Made by a program: the position numbers and the translations under genes | Shown here: one piece after another, positions 36,916 through 46,302 of the stretch | How positions within the stretch are numbered: position 1 is the stretch's first letter | Layout: each line of letters opens with the position of its first letter | The notes under the pieces: generated by a model | Told to the model about the DNA's origin: nothing | Databases searched by the model: none | What the model saw: the letters and a program-made list of their open reading frames with translations, nothing else | DNA from: an uncultured Aquimarina sp. | Lineage (GTDB): Bacteria; Bacteroidota; Bacteroidia; Flavobacteriales; Flavobacteriaceae | DNA length: 64,000 bases | Reading direction: 5' to 3' | Assembly (NCBI GenBank): GCA_947498705.1 | Contig: CANMLW010000001.1 | Span: forward strand, 930,001 to 994,000

Positions 36916-37539
36916 TTATTCTCTTTCTTTTACTTTTTGGGTATTATATCTGGATGGCCATCGACTTTTAAACCCTGGATTATGAGGATTATGACAATTT
37001 ACACAAGTCATCGAAGCTCTGGGAGGTGCCCAACCTGCCACTTTTTTACCATGTGCACCACCTTTCCAATCTTCAAATTGCCTAGTATGACATTGACTAC
37101 ATAGCTTGTCACTACGATTAAAATCTATTGAGTTTCCTGTCAGACTTTGTAGATCATCCATAGCATTCCCATTATGACAAGTAATACAGTTCATCGTATT
37201 TACATCGGCATGAACCAACTTAATATCCCAATGTGCTTTTTTTACATCTCCTTCTTTTTGCAATTCGCTTAGAGGTATAGAGTGACACTCTGTACAAGCA
37301 TATGATCTTATCTGGCCTTTTCGTTCGGGAATCAAAAATGTATGCTCTCCTTCTGTTATCTGTAGGGTATGTATTTCTTCTAATAATGATTCTGATGAAA
37401 TACTGGTACCGTGGTACCTTTTACTTTCCGCTTCAATTTTATCGGTGATATTGTGATACTCACTTTCACTATGCTTACAAGCAGAAAACACCAACAAAAA
37501 GAAGAGGATATACCTGATATTATATGCTATATTATTCAT
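36916..37539 (-). CDS. Tetraheme cytochrome c lipoprotein of the nap operon
   Basis: The 207-aa protein starts with a lipoprotein signal (LLVFSAC) and has four heme motifs: CTECH, CITCH, CSQCH and CVNCH, the last within CVNCHNPHNPGF. The many extra His residues would give bis-His hemes as in cytochrome c3 or NapC/NrfH soluble domains. It likely bridges the FeS/NrfD module and NapB in the periplasm. The frame opens at 37563, but the ATG at 37539 fits the signal peptide and overlaps napB by 8 bp. Confidence 0.85.
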   Translation of the reverse strand: MNNIAYNIRYILFFLLVFSACKHSESEYHNITDKIEAESKRYHGTSISSESLLEEIHTLQITEGEHTFLIPERKGQIRSYACTECHSIPLSELQKEGDVKKAHWDIKLVHADVNTMNCITCHNGNAMDDLQSLTGNSIDFNRSDKLCSQCHTRQFEDWKGGAHGKKVAGWAPPRASMTCVNCHNPHNPGFKSRWPSRYNTQKVKERE

Positions 37540-38230
37540 TCTGTTCTGTATTTTTTCTAACAAAAATTGCTGCTTCCTTTACCTTGTTATGATCTGGTAC
37601 ATGACATTGTTTACAATTGATTCGCTCTGGATGTGTAACCCTAATCTCTTTTGGAGCCGCAGGACCTGCATGACAAGCCAAACAGTTTTCTCGCATCTGA
37701 ATTTGATGAGGAATCATAGGGGGGCTTCCTGGCAATGCGTTATTAACACCTGCTTTAGGAGCCTTGATTTTTTGAAATCCTGTTTGTGTAAAGAATGCTT
37801 CTGTATTTTGCACCACATGGCATTGTCTGCAATTAATCATTTCTGGATGCGGAGTTACAGGGGCATACGCATCAAATTTTGCTACGAATCCACCATGTTG
37901 ATGGCATTGTAGACAAGTGTTACCGCCCATACTTCTTTCTTCTTTTACAGCATGAGGGATACTGGGCGGTGCCCCGGGATATGCTCTATTTGTATAATAC
38001 GTTTCTAATGTTCTTTGATGATTTTCATCAATAGGCATATTTGCATATTCTAAAGCAAATCCAGAACGTTCGAATACTTTATCTTCTGCTGGAATTAATG
38101 CATTCGAGTTAGTATTCGTTATCGGGATATATGCTTCTTTTAGCCCTGTTTGATAACTAAAATTCCAAATAATAATAAAAGCTATAAACAGAATAATAAA
38201 CAACGATATAATGCCTAGTCTCTTTTGCAT
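37532..38230 (-). CDS. napB: NapB-type cytochrome c, tandem double-length form with four hemes
   Basis: The 232-aa protein has one N-terminal membrane anchor and two consecutive NapB-like modules. Module 1: GAPPSIPHAV (His93), CLQCH (106-110), TPHPE (His128), CRQCH (134-138). Module 2: GSPPMIPHQI (His174), CLACH (183-187), VTHPER (His200), CKQCH (206-210). Classical NapB has one such module with two hemes. It should hand electrons to NapA. It lies 3 bp after napA and overlaps the next cytochrome gene. Confidence 0.88.
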   Translation of the reverse strand: MQKRLGIISLFIILFIAFIIIWNFSYQTGLKEAYIPITNTNSNALIPAEDKVFERSGFALEYANMPIDENHQRTLETYYTNRAYPGAPPSIPHAVKEERSMGGNTCLQCHQHGGFVAKFDAYAPVTPHPEMINCRQCHVVQNTEAFFTQTGFQKIKAPKAGVNNALPGSPPMIPHQIQMRENCLACHAGPAAPKEIRVTHPERINCKQCHVPDHNKVKEAAIFVRKNTEQNE

Positions 38231-38233
38231 AAC

Positions 38234-40561
38234 TTATACTTTTTCGACTTTAACAGCGCATTTCTTATAATCAGGTTCTTTGGATATAGGGCAAAAAGAA
38301 TCCAGTGTAATATCGTTGATCAGCATATGCTCATCAAAGAAAGGGACAAAGACTTGCATCGGTGCAGGAACTCCCCTTTGATTGATGGAAGCAGGAAGCA
38401 CTATTTCTCCTCTTCTTGTAGTAAGTTTTACCTTATCACCTGTTCTAATCTGCATTCGTTTTGCATCATCAGGATGCAATTCTACATAGGCATGAGGCAT
38501 AGCCTTATGTAATACAGGAATTCTCCTGGTCATTGACCCTGTATGCCAATGTTCTACAACGCGACCTGTATTTAACCAAAATGGATATTCGTTATCTGGC
38601 TCTTCTGCGGCTGGTTCATAAGGACGTTGCCAAATAATTGCTTTACCATCAGGTTTGCCGTAAAAATGAAAATCTTTACCGTTGCTACAGGCCGGGTCAT
38701 ATTTTGCATTAAATCTCCACTTGGTAGATTTTCCATCTACATAAGGCCACATGGCTCCCGATTGTGATTTCAGAACTTCTAAGGGAGCCATGTTATGTTT
38801 CTTGTTGTTATGATGTTTACGATATTCTGTATAAATTTCTTCGATATGTGTTTCTTCTTTGTAGTAGAATTGTTTCTCATACCCAAGACGCTTAGCTACT
38901 TCTATAATTTGCCAGGTATCGCTAATTGCCTCTCCTGGTGGTTCGACCATTTGTTCGAAGTACTGTGTTCGCCGCTCAGAGTTACCATACATTCCTTCAC
39001 GTTCTATCCACATGGCAGAGGGTAATATAACATCTGCAATATCTGTGGTAGGTGTAGGATAGATATCTGACACTACAATAAAGCGCCCTTCTTTTTTAAC
39101 ACCATCTCTATACCTTTTTAGCTTTGGCATAGTAACCATAGGATTCGTTACCTGAATCCACATAAATCGGATATCACCTCTGTCTAATGCCCGAAACATC
39201 TCTACTGTATGATATGTTGGTTTGGGAGCTATATTCTCTACCGGGACATCCCATATTTTGGCAGCAAACTCTCTATGCTTTTTATTCATCACTACTCCAT
39301 GAGGTAGTTTATGGGTCAGCGTTCCCACTTCTCTTACCGTACCACAAGCACTAGGTTGCCCTGTTAACGAGAAAGGACTGTTACCAGGCTCAGAAATTTT
39401 TCCGGTTAGCAAGTGAATATTATATACCAAATTATTAATCCAGGTACCTCTGGAGTGTTGATTCATTCCCATACACCATAACGACATCACTTTTTTATTG
39501 GGATTACCATATAGAGAGGCCATATATTTTATGTCTTTGGCTGCCACTCCTGATATTTTTGCAACTTTTTCTGGGGTATATTCTTCAAGAAATTTTTTAT
39601 ACGATTCAAAATTAATTTTTTCTGGCTTGTCTTTAAACTTATAATGATCCTCCAGGCCATATCCCATATTGGTAAGCCCTTTACTAAAGTTACAATGTTG
39701 CTCTACAAAAGAAGTGTTTACCCAACCATTTTTAATGATTTCGTAGCAAATAGCATTGGCAACCGCTAGGTCGGTTTGTGGTTTAAACAAAATAGATTTA
39801 TCTGCTGCCATACTGGTTCTAGTAGTTCTGGTGGCAAAATCAATGATTTTCACTCCTCTTTTTAGGCGTTGATCCAGTAGACGTGAGAAGAGTACCGGAT
39901 GCATCTCTGCCATATTGTTTCCCCATAAAAAGAATACATCTGCATGATCAATATCTTCATAACATCCCATGGGTTCATCTATACCAAAAGAGGTCATAAA
40001 TCCTGTTACGGCACTGGCCATACATAATCTTGCATTGGCCTCTACATTATTGGTTCCTATACATCCTTTAAAAAGTTTTGAAGCAGCATATCCATCGGGA
40101 ATCGTCCATTGCCCAGATCCATAGATGGATACGGCATCCTTACCATGATCATTTATAGTTTCTTTCATTTTGGAAGCTACAAGATCTAATGCCTCTTTCA
40201 TCGAGGTCTCTACATATTTTCCATTTTTTTTGACAAGTGGTTTGGTCAATCGGTCTTTACCATACAGTGCCATGATAGAGTGATATCCTTTTACACAACA
40301 AAGTCCTTTATTTACAGGAGAATTGGGATCTCCTTTTACGGCAACGGCTTTTCCATTTTCGGTGCCTACTAATACCCCACATCCTACACCACAAAATCTG
40401 CAAGGAGCCTTTTTCCAATCCAGATTAGCATGATCAGGAATACCTTTTTCCTGTTCGTCTGCAAACAGTATCCCCGGAAACATGGTAGCCGCAGCCGTCA
40501 TTGCCGATAATACAGCCATTTTTTTTATAAATTTTCTTCTGTTGGTTAACGTGGCATACAT
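38234..40561 (-). CDS. napA: Periplasmic nitrate reductase catalytic subunit
   Basis: The 775-aa molybdoenzyme reduces nitrate to nitrite in the periplasm. A twin-arginine signal reads NRRKFIKKM. One [4Fe-4S] cluster is bound by CRFCGVGC (Cys54, 57, 61) and a Cys at 88 or 89. The Mo ligand is Cys180 in ANARLCMASAVTG, typical of NapA rather than formate dehydrogenase. The C-terminal molybdopterin dinucleotide domain includes TGRVVEHWHTGSMTRR. It lies between napD and napB. Confidence 0.95.
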   Translation of the reverse strand: MYATLTNRRKFIKKMAVLSAMTAAATMFPGILFADEQEKGIPDHANLDWKKAPCRFCGVGCGVLVGTENGKAVAVKGDPNSPVNKGLCCVKGYHSIMALYGKDRLTKPLVKKNGKYVETSMKEALDLVASKMKETINDHGKDAVSIYGSGQWTIPDGYAASKLFKGCIGTNNVEANARLCMASAVTGFMTSFGIDEPMGCYEDIDHADVFFLWGNNMAEMHPVLFSRLLDQRLKRGVKIIDFATRTTRTSMAADKSILFKPQTDLAVANAICYEIIKNGWVNTSFVEQHCNFSKGLTNMGYGLEDHYKFKDKPEKINFESYKKFLEEYTPEKVAKISGVAAKDIKYMASLYGNPNKKVMSLWCMGMNQHSRGTWINNLVYNIHLLTGKISEPGNSPFSLTGQPSACGTVREVGTLTHKLPHGVVMNKKHREFAAKIWDVPVENIAPKPTYHTVEMFRALDRGDIRFMWIQVTNPMVTMPKLKRYRDGVKKEGRFIVVSDIYPTPTTDIADVILPSAMWIEREGMYGNSERRTQYFEQMVEPPGEAISDTWQIIEVAKRLGYEKQFYYKEETHIEEIYTEYRKHHNNKKHNMAPLEVLKSQSGAMWPYVDGKSTKWRFNAKYDPACSNGKDFHFYGKPDGKAIIWQRPYEPAAEEPDNEYPFWLNTGRVVEHWHTGSMTRRIPVLHKAMPHAYVELHPDDAKRMQIRTGDKVKLTTRRGEIVLPASINQRGVPAPMQVFVPFFDEHMLINDITLDSFCPISKEPDYKKCAVKVEKV

Positions 40562-40564
40562 AAT

Positions 40565-40804
40565 CTAATAATTTTGAGAGGTGTTAAATCCAGAAACTAA
40601 AGTCAGTAACTTAAGACTGCTAATCGTATCTAGTTTTTCTTTTAGCATATCTTCATCTACCTGACAATCGGTTTCTGTAACCAAAATGAGTAATTCATTA
40701 TTTTGGGCGGGAGTAACTTCGCATTGTTGTAATGAAGACAGTGCTTCTATAAGCTCATTTTTCTTTCCTTCATAGGGGTGGGCTAAATAACTTTTGATAG
40801 GCAT
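40565..40804 (-). CDS. napD: NapD-like chaperone
   Basis: A 79-aa cytoplasmic protein with the ferredoxin-like NapD pattern: a first strand (IKSYLAHPYEGKKNELIEAL), a central strand ending in NNELLILVTET, and a final LKLLTLVSGF. NapD binds the twin-arginine leader of NapA and delays export until the cofactor is in place. It sits 3 bp before napA. Sequence similarity is modest, so the call rests partly on position. Confidence 0.82.
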   Translation of the reverse strand: MPIKSYLAHPYEGKKNELIEALSSLQQCEVTPAQNNELLILVTETDCQVDEDMLKEKLDTISSLKLLTLVSGFNTSQNY

Positions 40805-40806
40805 AA

Positions 40807-42075
40807 TTATTGATTATTTGTGGTAAACAAAGTAGGCTTTATAGTGACCATAATCCATCCCCAGTTATTGGTATTACCGTCAAAATTGTTTTTCAGAATT
40901 TCCATCGTGTCAGAAGCAAATAAATGAGAGTATCCGGCTTTGATATTTATCGATTCCTGAAAGTCATATGAATACACAAGGTCTATTTCACTTCCCAATT
41001 GTTTATCTGTATTGTTTTCTTGTACATCCTGGGCAGTAGAAAAATAATGAGCTGCAATACTTAGCTTTGATTTTTTATTAAACTTTATATTGGATTTTGC
41101 ATATACATCAATCAGTCCTACAGAATTGATATGATTACCTACATAGAAATAGTCCATCAATCCATTAAATTTGTGATTGGTCCCATACAAAGGATTAAAA
41201 GCATGATTATCTCCATTAGCAAGTGTATTGGTATCATTACCACTTATTAACTCTCCTCCTAACGTAGCCTTCACTGTTTCTGAAAGCTTGTAATTTGCTT
41301 CTAAGCTTATTAAATAGGCACTTAGATTATTGTCATTTACATCTTTACCAAATTGATAGTATAGATTAGATACTAATCCAAATTTGTTTTTACTATATTT
41401 TAGATGAGTACCTGCTGTTTGACTATATCTCGTCTGGTTATTATCGGCATTATCAGGGTCAATAAATTGTAAACCGTTATTTAGAAAAAGAAAACTTCCT
41501 GATAAAGACTCCCAATCATTATGTAACCATATATACTGTATACTTTTATAGGTATTTGGGGTGGTAAGGGTAGTTCCTATTAAGGATTCATCATTTTGAT
41601 TAAATGCAACTCCAATATCAAAATTAAACTGTTCTTTACCATATTTTATTAATGCTGCATCATGGCTTCTGGCTTGTTGTGCCCATTCAACATTTCCGAA
41701 AAAACGTTGATCATCATAAACGATTTCTTGCCGGCCTAGTTTTAAGGAAAGATTAGGATTAAATAATATTTCACCCCATGCTTGATACACACCAAAACCA
41801 TTTTTATCGGCAGTATTGAGCTGAGGTACATCTCCCCAAACTCTAATATCCTGAGTACTTAAATAAAAATTTAATTGATCATTTTTATACCTGGCATTAA
41901 ACCGTGTACGTTGTGAAATAAATGTTGCGGGATCTACATCATCAGGAAAAAGTGTCTTAAATCCATGTCTGTACTCAAATCTAGGTCGTACTTCTGCATC
42001 TATCGTTAGTTGGGCATTCCCATTAAAAATAAATACTATGATACATACAAGTGTACTAATTTTAGCTAGTTTCAT
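40807..42075 (-). CDS. Alginate-export-family outer-membrane beta-barrel, first gene of the nap operon
   Basis: The 422-aa protein has a signal peptide (IIVFIFNGNAQ) and alternates short polar and aromatic strands to the end, as in porin barrels. It opens with AEVRPRFEYRHGFKTLF and carries KLGRQEIVYDDQRFFGNVEW, typical of alginate export (AlgE-like) porins. Its place before napD suggests a nitrate or small-anion channel; that is inferred. An FNR-type box precedes it. Confidence 0.82.
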   Translation of the reverse strand: MKLAKISTLVCIIVFIFNGNAQLTIDAEVRPRFEYRHGFKTLFPDDVDPATFISQRTRFNARYKNDQLNFYLSTQDIRVWGDVPQLNTADKNGFGVYQAWGEILFNPNLSLKLGRQEIVYDDQRFFGNVEWAQQARSHDAALIKYGKEQFNFDIGVAFNQNDESLIGTTLTTPNTYKSIQYIWLHNDWESLSGSFLFLNNGLQFIDPDNADNNQTRYSQTAGTHLKYSKNKFGLVSNLYYQFGKDVNDNNLSAYLISLEANYKLSETVKATLGGELISGNDTNTLANGDNHAFNPLYGTNHKFNGLMDYFYVGNHINSVGLIDVYAKSNIKFNKKSKLSIAAHYFSTAQDVQENNTDKQLGSEIDLVYSYDFQESINIKAGYSHLFASDTMEILKNNFDGNTNNWGWIMVTIKPTLFTTNNQ

Positions 42076-42102
42076 AGAGGTTGTAGTAAGAATTATTTAC
42101 TA

Positions 42103-42145
42103 CAAATGTTGCTCTATAATGGGTCCTACACTATGATATTTATCA
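42103..42145 (-). promoter_or_regulatory. FNR-type box and -7 element of the nap operon
   Basis: Box TGATATTTATCA at 42134-42145 (identical to that of cco), 23 bp gap, and AACATTTG on the minus strand at 42103-42110 (7 of 8). Predicted leader is 23 bases. Confidence 0.75.
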
Positions 42146-42192
42146 GTTTTTAACCTATATTTTTATGATTTACCTCACTTTTGATGCATTCC

Positions 42193-43638
42193 TTAGGCAG
42201 ATATTTGATTTTTTAAAATGTCATCGGCAATTTTCTCGCAAAGTGCGAATGTTTCTTTAACGTCATCAAGAGTAGTTCTTGGATTTATCAAGCACATACG
42301 TAGTACTATTTGGTTTTGTAAAACGGTGGTGACTAACAAAGCTTCTCTTGATTGCAGAACCTGCTTAGAAATATTTTGATTTAAAACATCTATTTCTTTT
42401 TCAGAAAGTGTTGTTCCTATAGGATTGTATCTAAAATTAATTACCGCCAATGTTGCAGGAGATACTACTTCCCACTTAGAGCTTTTTCTTAAAATTCCTT
42501 CTACTTGTTCTGCCAAATCAATAGAATAGCTTACTGATTTTTTAAAAGCTTGTATACCAAAAGTTTTTATTGACATATAAAACTTTAAAGCTCTAAATCT
42601 TCTGGTTAACTGAATTCCGTGATCGTAAAAGTTAATTTCGGATTTGTTTCCTTCGATATCTCTAAGGTATTCTGGTTTTTCACTAAACGCTTCACTTAAC
42701 CATTTATGGTTTTTCACCAATAAACATCCCATTTCATAAGGTTGATATAACCATTTATGAGGATCGATGGTAAGCGAATCTGCTTTTTCAATTCCTTTTA
42801 AAAGTTGGTTTCCTTTTTTAGATAAAATAGCAGCTCCCCCATATGCTCCATCAATATGAAACCATAACTTTTCTGTTTTACAGATAGTTCCTATTTCATG
42901 TAAAGGGTCTACTGTTCCTGTATTTGTTGTTCCTGCAGAGGCAATTATACAGAATGGCTGAAATCCTTCTAACCGATCTTTGGCAATAGCATTTTTTAAT
43001 TTATTGATTGCCATTTTAAACTCTATGTCTGTCGGGATAATACGTACTTGCTCCTTCTTAAATCCTAACACTCGTATAGCTTTGATGTTAGAAGAATGTG
43101 CCTGATCTGACATATAAATAATAGCTTTCGAAAAATCATCTCCACAACGTTGTCTTCTGGCAGTAACCAATGCTGTTAGATTGGCCATTGATCCACCACT
43201 CGTAAAGATCCCCCCTCCTTTTTTGGCAGGAAATTTAAAAAGTTTTAGCAACCAGTTCATGGTAATAATTTCTAACTCTGCAGCAGCAGGAGAACCAGAC
43301 CATCCTCCAGAAAAAACATTAAACCCGGTAGCTAATGTATCTGCCATCACACTTACATAATTGCTGGGTCCTGGAACAAAAGAATAGGATTTTGGATGGG
43401 TAAAAATATTGCTATTGGGCAATACATTATCTACTACAAAATCTAAAACATCTCTAAAATCAGCAGGTTTTTCGGGGACTTCTTCATAAAGAAGTGCATC
43501 CATTTCTTTTCGAGAAGCATAGGCTACAGGTTTTTTTTCATTTTCTTTCTCAAAATGTTCTACAATAGTATCTATAACCTGATACCCAAATTGTTTCATT
43601 TCTTCTTTACTTAACTGTAACCTCTCTGACTGGTTCAT
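42193..43638 (-). CDS. Pyridoxal-phosphate-dependent group II decarboxylase
   Basis: The 481-aa enzyme has the group II amino acid decarboxylase layout. Visible motifs are the substrate loop region HPKSYSFVPGPSNYV, GIFTSGGSMANL for cofactor binding, HIDGAYGGAA, and the PLP lysine in SLTIDPHKWLYQPYEMG. Candidates are aromatic amino acid, aspartate 1- or 2,4-diaminobutyrate decarboxylase; the substrate cannot be read by eye. Decarboxylation consumes protons, so an acid-stress role is possible. No FNR-type box stands before it. pdxH, which makes PLP, lies 2 kb upstream. Confidence 0.9.
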   Translation of the reverse strand: MNQSERLQLSKEEMKQFGYQVIDTIVEHFEKENEKKPVAYASRKEMDALLYEEVPEKPADFRDVLDFVVDNVLPNSNIFTHPKSYSFVPGPSNYVSVMADTLATGFNVFSGGWSGSPAAAELEIITMNWLLKLFKFPAKKGGGIFTSGGSMANLTALVTARRQRCGDDFSKAIIYMSDQAHSSNIKAIRVLGFKKEQVRIIPTDIEFKMAINKLKNAIAKDRLEGFQPFCIIASAGTTNTGTVDPLHEIGTICKTEKLWFHIDGAYGGAAILSKKGNQLLKGIEKADSLTIDPHKWLYQPYEMGCLLVKNHKWLSEAFSEKPEYLRDIEGNKSEINFYDHGIQLTRRFRALKFYMSIKTFGIQAFKKSVSYSIDLAEQVEGILRKSSKWEVVSPATLAVINFRYNPIGTTLSEKEIDVLNQNISKQVLQSREALLVTTVLQNQIVLRMCLINPRTTLDDVKETFALCEKIADDILKNQISA

Positions 43639-43704
43639 AAACTACCCTTTACTTTTTTTAGGGTACAAAAATAATGTTATTCGAGCTACAAACATCATTA
43701 TAAA

Positions 43705-43724
43705 TACAAATAATAATATTTGTA
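43705..43724. promoter_or_regulatory. AT-rich palindrome before the decarboxylase gene
   Basis: TACAAAT and ATTTGTA (43705-43711 and 43718-43724) form a perfect inverted repeat with a 6-base spacer. It lies 66 bp before the decarboxylase ATG and may be an operator; the owner is unknown. Confidence 0.35.
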
Positions 43725-43740
43725 ATTTGCTAAGAGTATG

Positions 43741-45588
43741 CTATACAATAAGAGCATCAACCTCTTTAAGGATTTGAGAGAGTACTCTTTTATTTTTCAT
43801 AAGAGATTCTAACATTTGATCCTTACTATGTTTGAATCTATTTTGTGATTCTTCGAACAGCAACTGATAATACAAAATTCCTGTTTTTAGGTTATTTGCA
43901 AATGTGGCTATATATTTTTGTTGTTTTTTATCTATGCCTGTTTCTTTTATTTCTTTTAGTTTACTTTTTAAATAATCAATATAAATATGTAACTCTTTTA
44001 TAAAAAAATTGGGTCGATCTGTACGTGTAATCATATTATCACGACCATAAATATGGTCTGTAATTTCATGTAAGCACATTATTTTAGAAAAATAAGCCAT
44101 ATTGGGGCCAGGGCATACAGAAACACCAGTTCCTTCTTTTTTTGTGTTAATATTATGAACTAACAATGCAGTGGTACCTAAACCAACACAGGTACACGAT
44201 TTTTCTACTATTTTATTATATTTTTTTTGATATAATTCTGGAGATAAATTTTCCTCTTTTAATTGTTTTATTTTTAGGTGTTGATATTGTCGCGAAGCTG
44301 TACAGATCCCTTTTTCTGTAAATTCTTTATTAAGGGCCACATACTTTTTTGGGCAAGAGCTTCCAGGTCTTCCTTTATCAATCAATTGTTCTTTTTCTGT
44401 ATCTTTTGTATTTCCGTTAAGACTATTAAATGGTATTCCCAGCGGAGATATTGCGCTTAAATACAAATCCTCTTCTTTTGCGTTTACTAATTTTTCTAAA
44501 GTTATATCATCTACTGTAGTTACTTCGGGAACTAATAAAAATGGAGTTCCCCACCCTACAGAATCCACCTGGTAATGATCTAATAAAAATAGATGCTCTT
44601 CTGGATTACCGACACCTCCTTGAGCCGTAATTTTAAGAGGTAAAGGAGATAAAGGTACTGGATACTTTTTGGCAGCCAACGCCTTGATTAGAATATCATG
44701 AATAGAAGTTATAAGCTCTTCTCTTGAATCCCTAAACTGCGCTAAAATAGGCCCCATTAAATAACCATCTGTAGCAAAGGCATGTCCGCCACAATTTAAC
44801 CCAGATTCTATTCTATATTCAGACACCCATATACCTTTCTTAGCTAGAAATTTACCTTGAATTAATGCCGATCTGTAATCACTTACTTTTAAAACAATTT
44901 TCTTTTTAATTACTCCTTGTTCATTTGGATAAAAATCATCAAAATGTTCTAAATAGCTATATAATTTGGGGTTCATTCCTGCAGATAAGATTAGAGATGA
45001 ACTTAAATTGCTATTTGCATACCCTCGTAAAGCAGCGTGCGCATCATTATAAATAGTTGGCAATTTGTCATTACCACAATAATTCTCTTTATCAACTTTG
45101 GTCATTATATTAACATCAATACTACCCATAGATAAGTTATGATCGACCCACTCTCTAATCTTATTGATATTGAAATGATCCCACTTTAATTGAGAAAATT
45201 GCCGTTTTATATCCGAAGTATCTGGTAATAACTCAATATACTGCTTTAGATCATCACCATAGTTACTGGTAATATTTTTAAGCTCTTCAAACTTTTTTTC
45301 TGCAAGCATACCAATCATATTGAGGTAAGAAGTGATTCGTTTTGCTCTAAAATCTTCTATATGTTCTGTGATCTCTGTATAGGTCAGTTTAAATTTAGAA
45401 CAGTATACTTTTCGCAATTTTTCTATTAGCATATCATCAACCAATGAGATTGAAGAATCTATACCTAAATGAGCAACTTTTAATGGGGTATCAATGGTAA
45501 ATCCAATTCCCATTACCGGAATATGAAATGTGTGTGTATTCATTCGTTTTTTATCAAAAAAAGAATGCTTTATAGTCTCGATAAGCAT
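43741..45588 (-). CDS. Nitronate-monooxygenase-like TIM barrel with Cys-rich C-terminal region, unknown
   Basis: The 615-aa protein has the flavin TIM-barrel marks of the nitronate monooxygenase family: HIPVMGIGFTID at the start, GLNCGGHAFAT (about 263-273) and ITAQGGVGNPEEH with DSVGWGTPFLLVPE (about 320-355). A long insert (about 55-200) and a C-terminal part with Cys412, 429, 465, 467, 492 and 505 (SCPKKY, CTASRQY, CTCVGLG, CPGPNM) are not part of the normal family and could hold an iron-sulfur cluster. An FNR-type box precedes the gene. Confidence 0.7.
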   Translation of the reverse strand: MLIETIKHSFFDKKRMNTHTFHIPVMGIGFTIDTPLKVAHLGIDSSISLVDDMLIEKLRKVYCSKFKLTYTEITEHIEDFRAKRITSYLNMIGMLAEKKFEELKNITSNYGDDLKQYIELLPDTSDIKRQFSQLKWDHFNINKIREWVDHNLSMGSIDVNIMTKVDKENYCGNDKLPTIYNDAHAALRGYANSNLSSSLILSAGMNPKLYSYLEHFDDFYPNEQGVIKKKIVLKVSDYRSALIQGKFLAKKGIWVSEYRIESGLNCGGHAFATDGYLMGPILAQFRDSREELITSIHDILIKALAAKKYPVPLSPLPLKITAQGGVGNPEEHLFLLDHYQVDSVGWGTPFLLVPEVTTVDDITLEKLVNAKEEDLYLSAISPLGIPFNSLNGNTKDTEKEQLIDKGRPGSSCPKKYVALNKEFTEKGICTASRQYQHLKIKQLKEENLSPELYQKKYNKIVEKSCTCVGLGTTALLVHNINTKKEGTGVSVCPGPNMAYFSKIMCLHEITDHIYGRDNMITRTDRPNFFIKELHIYIDYLKSKLKEIKETGIDKKQQKYIATFANNLKTGILYYQLLFEESQNRFKHSKDQMLESLMKNKRVLSQILKEVDALIV

Positions 45589-45614
45589 TCTTTAGGATTA
45601 AAATAGACCTTTGA

Positions 45615-45657
45615 CAAAGAACAACACTCGACGTCTCTTAAAATATGATTTTTATCA
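45615..45657 (-). promoter_or_regulatory. FNR-type box of the nitronate-monooxygenase-like gene
   Basis: Box TGATTTTTATCA at 45646-45657, 23 bp gap, then GTTCTTTG on the minus strand at 45615-45622, a weaker -7 match (TTTG half only). Predicted leader is 22 bases. Confidence 0.6.
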
Positions 45658-45681
45658 TTTTTTATTACAAATATGGGTAGA

Positions 45682-46302
45682 TTATACTACAGAAGTATCT
45701 TCAACAAAATATGACACATTTTTTGACCAACTATAATCAGGTTTTAATCTGTAGGAAATAACTTTACTACTACCTTTAGAGATATTGAACTTTTTAAATT
45801 CTACAAGAATTGGTTTGATGATATACCCTCCCCAATAGTTGGGTTTGGAGATGGGTTTGCCTTTGTACTTTTTTTCATAATATTTTAAGCGTTTCTCTAG
45901 TATCTTACGTGAAGCGATAACTTCACTTTGTTTAGAAACCCAGGCTCCCAACTTACTGCCTTCTGGACGAGACTCGAAATACCCTTCTGAAAGATTATTA
46001 GCAATTTTCTCTGCTTTGCCAATAACAAATACCGTACGTTTCGAATTTGACCAATTAAAAAAGGCCGAAACCTTATTATTTTTCGCAATAGCCATTCCTT
46101 TTTCACTTTGGTAATTCGTAAAAAAAATAAAACCCTCCCAGGTAAATCTTTTTAACAAAACAATTCTGCTTTTTGGATAACCATCTACTCCAATGGTAGA
46201 AAGCAGCATAGCATTAGTTTCTATTTCTGGATGAGCAGTATCTACTTCGTGAAACCACTTTTGAAAATGCTGTATTGGATTATGATCAAGGATTGGGTTC
46301 AT
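45682..46302 (-). CDS. pdxH: Pyridoxamine 5'-phosphate oxidase
   Basis: The 206-aa FMN enzyme oxidises pyridoxine or pyridoxamine phosphate to PLP. The family blocks are PKSRIVLLK, FIFFTNYQSEKG, NKVSAFFNW and SRPEGSKLGAWVSKQSEVI. The usual C-terminal end RLxP is altered to a longer tail (YSWSKNVSYFVEDTSVV), which is unusual and could affect the active site. It overlaps the end of ccoI by 17 bp, so the two are co-expressed. PLP would serve the decarboxylase gene nearby. Confidence 0.9.
   Translation of the reverse strand: MNPILDHNPIQHFQKWFHEVDTAHPEIETNAMLLSTIGVDGYPKSRIVLLKRFTWEGFIFFTNYQSEKGMAIAKNNKVSAFFNWSNSKRTVFVIGKAEKIANNLSEGYFESRPEGSKLGAWVSKQSEVIASRKILEKRLKYYEKKYKGKPISKPNYWGGYIIKPILVEFKKFNISKGSSKVISYRLKPDYSWSKNVSYFVEDTSVV

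Noticed and set aside
42166..42177. TGATTTACCTCA near the end of the decarboxylase gene as a box
   Set aside because: The right half is CTCA rather than RTCA and no gene starts at the right distance on either strand.
42193..43638. Decarboxylase as part of the FNR-type regulon
   Set aside because: No TGA-N6-TCA box was found before its start; only an AT-rich palindrome is present.
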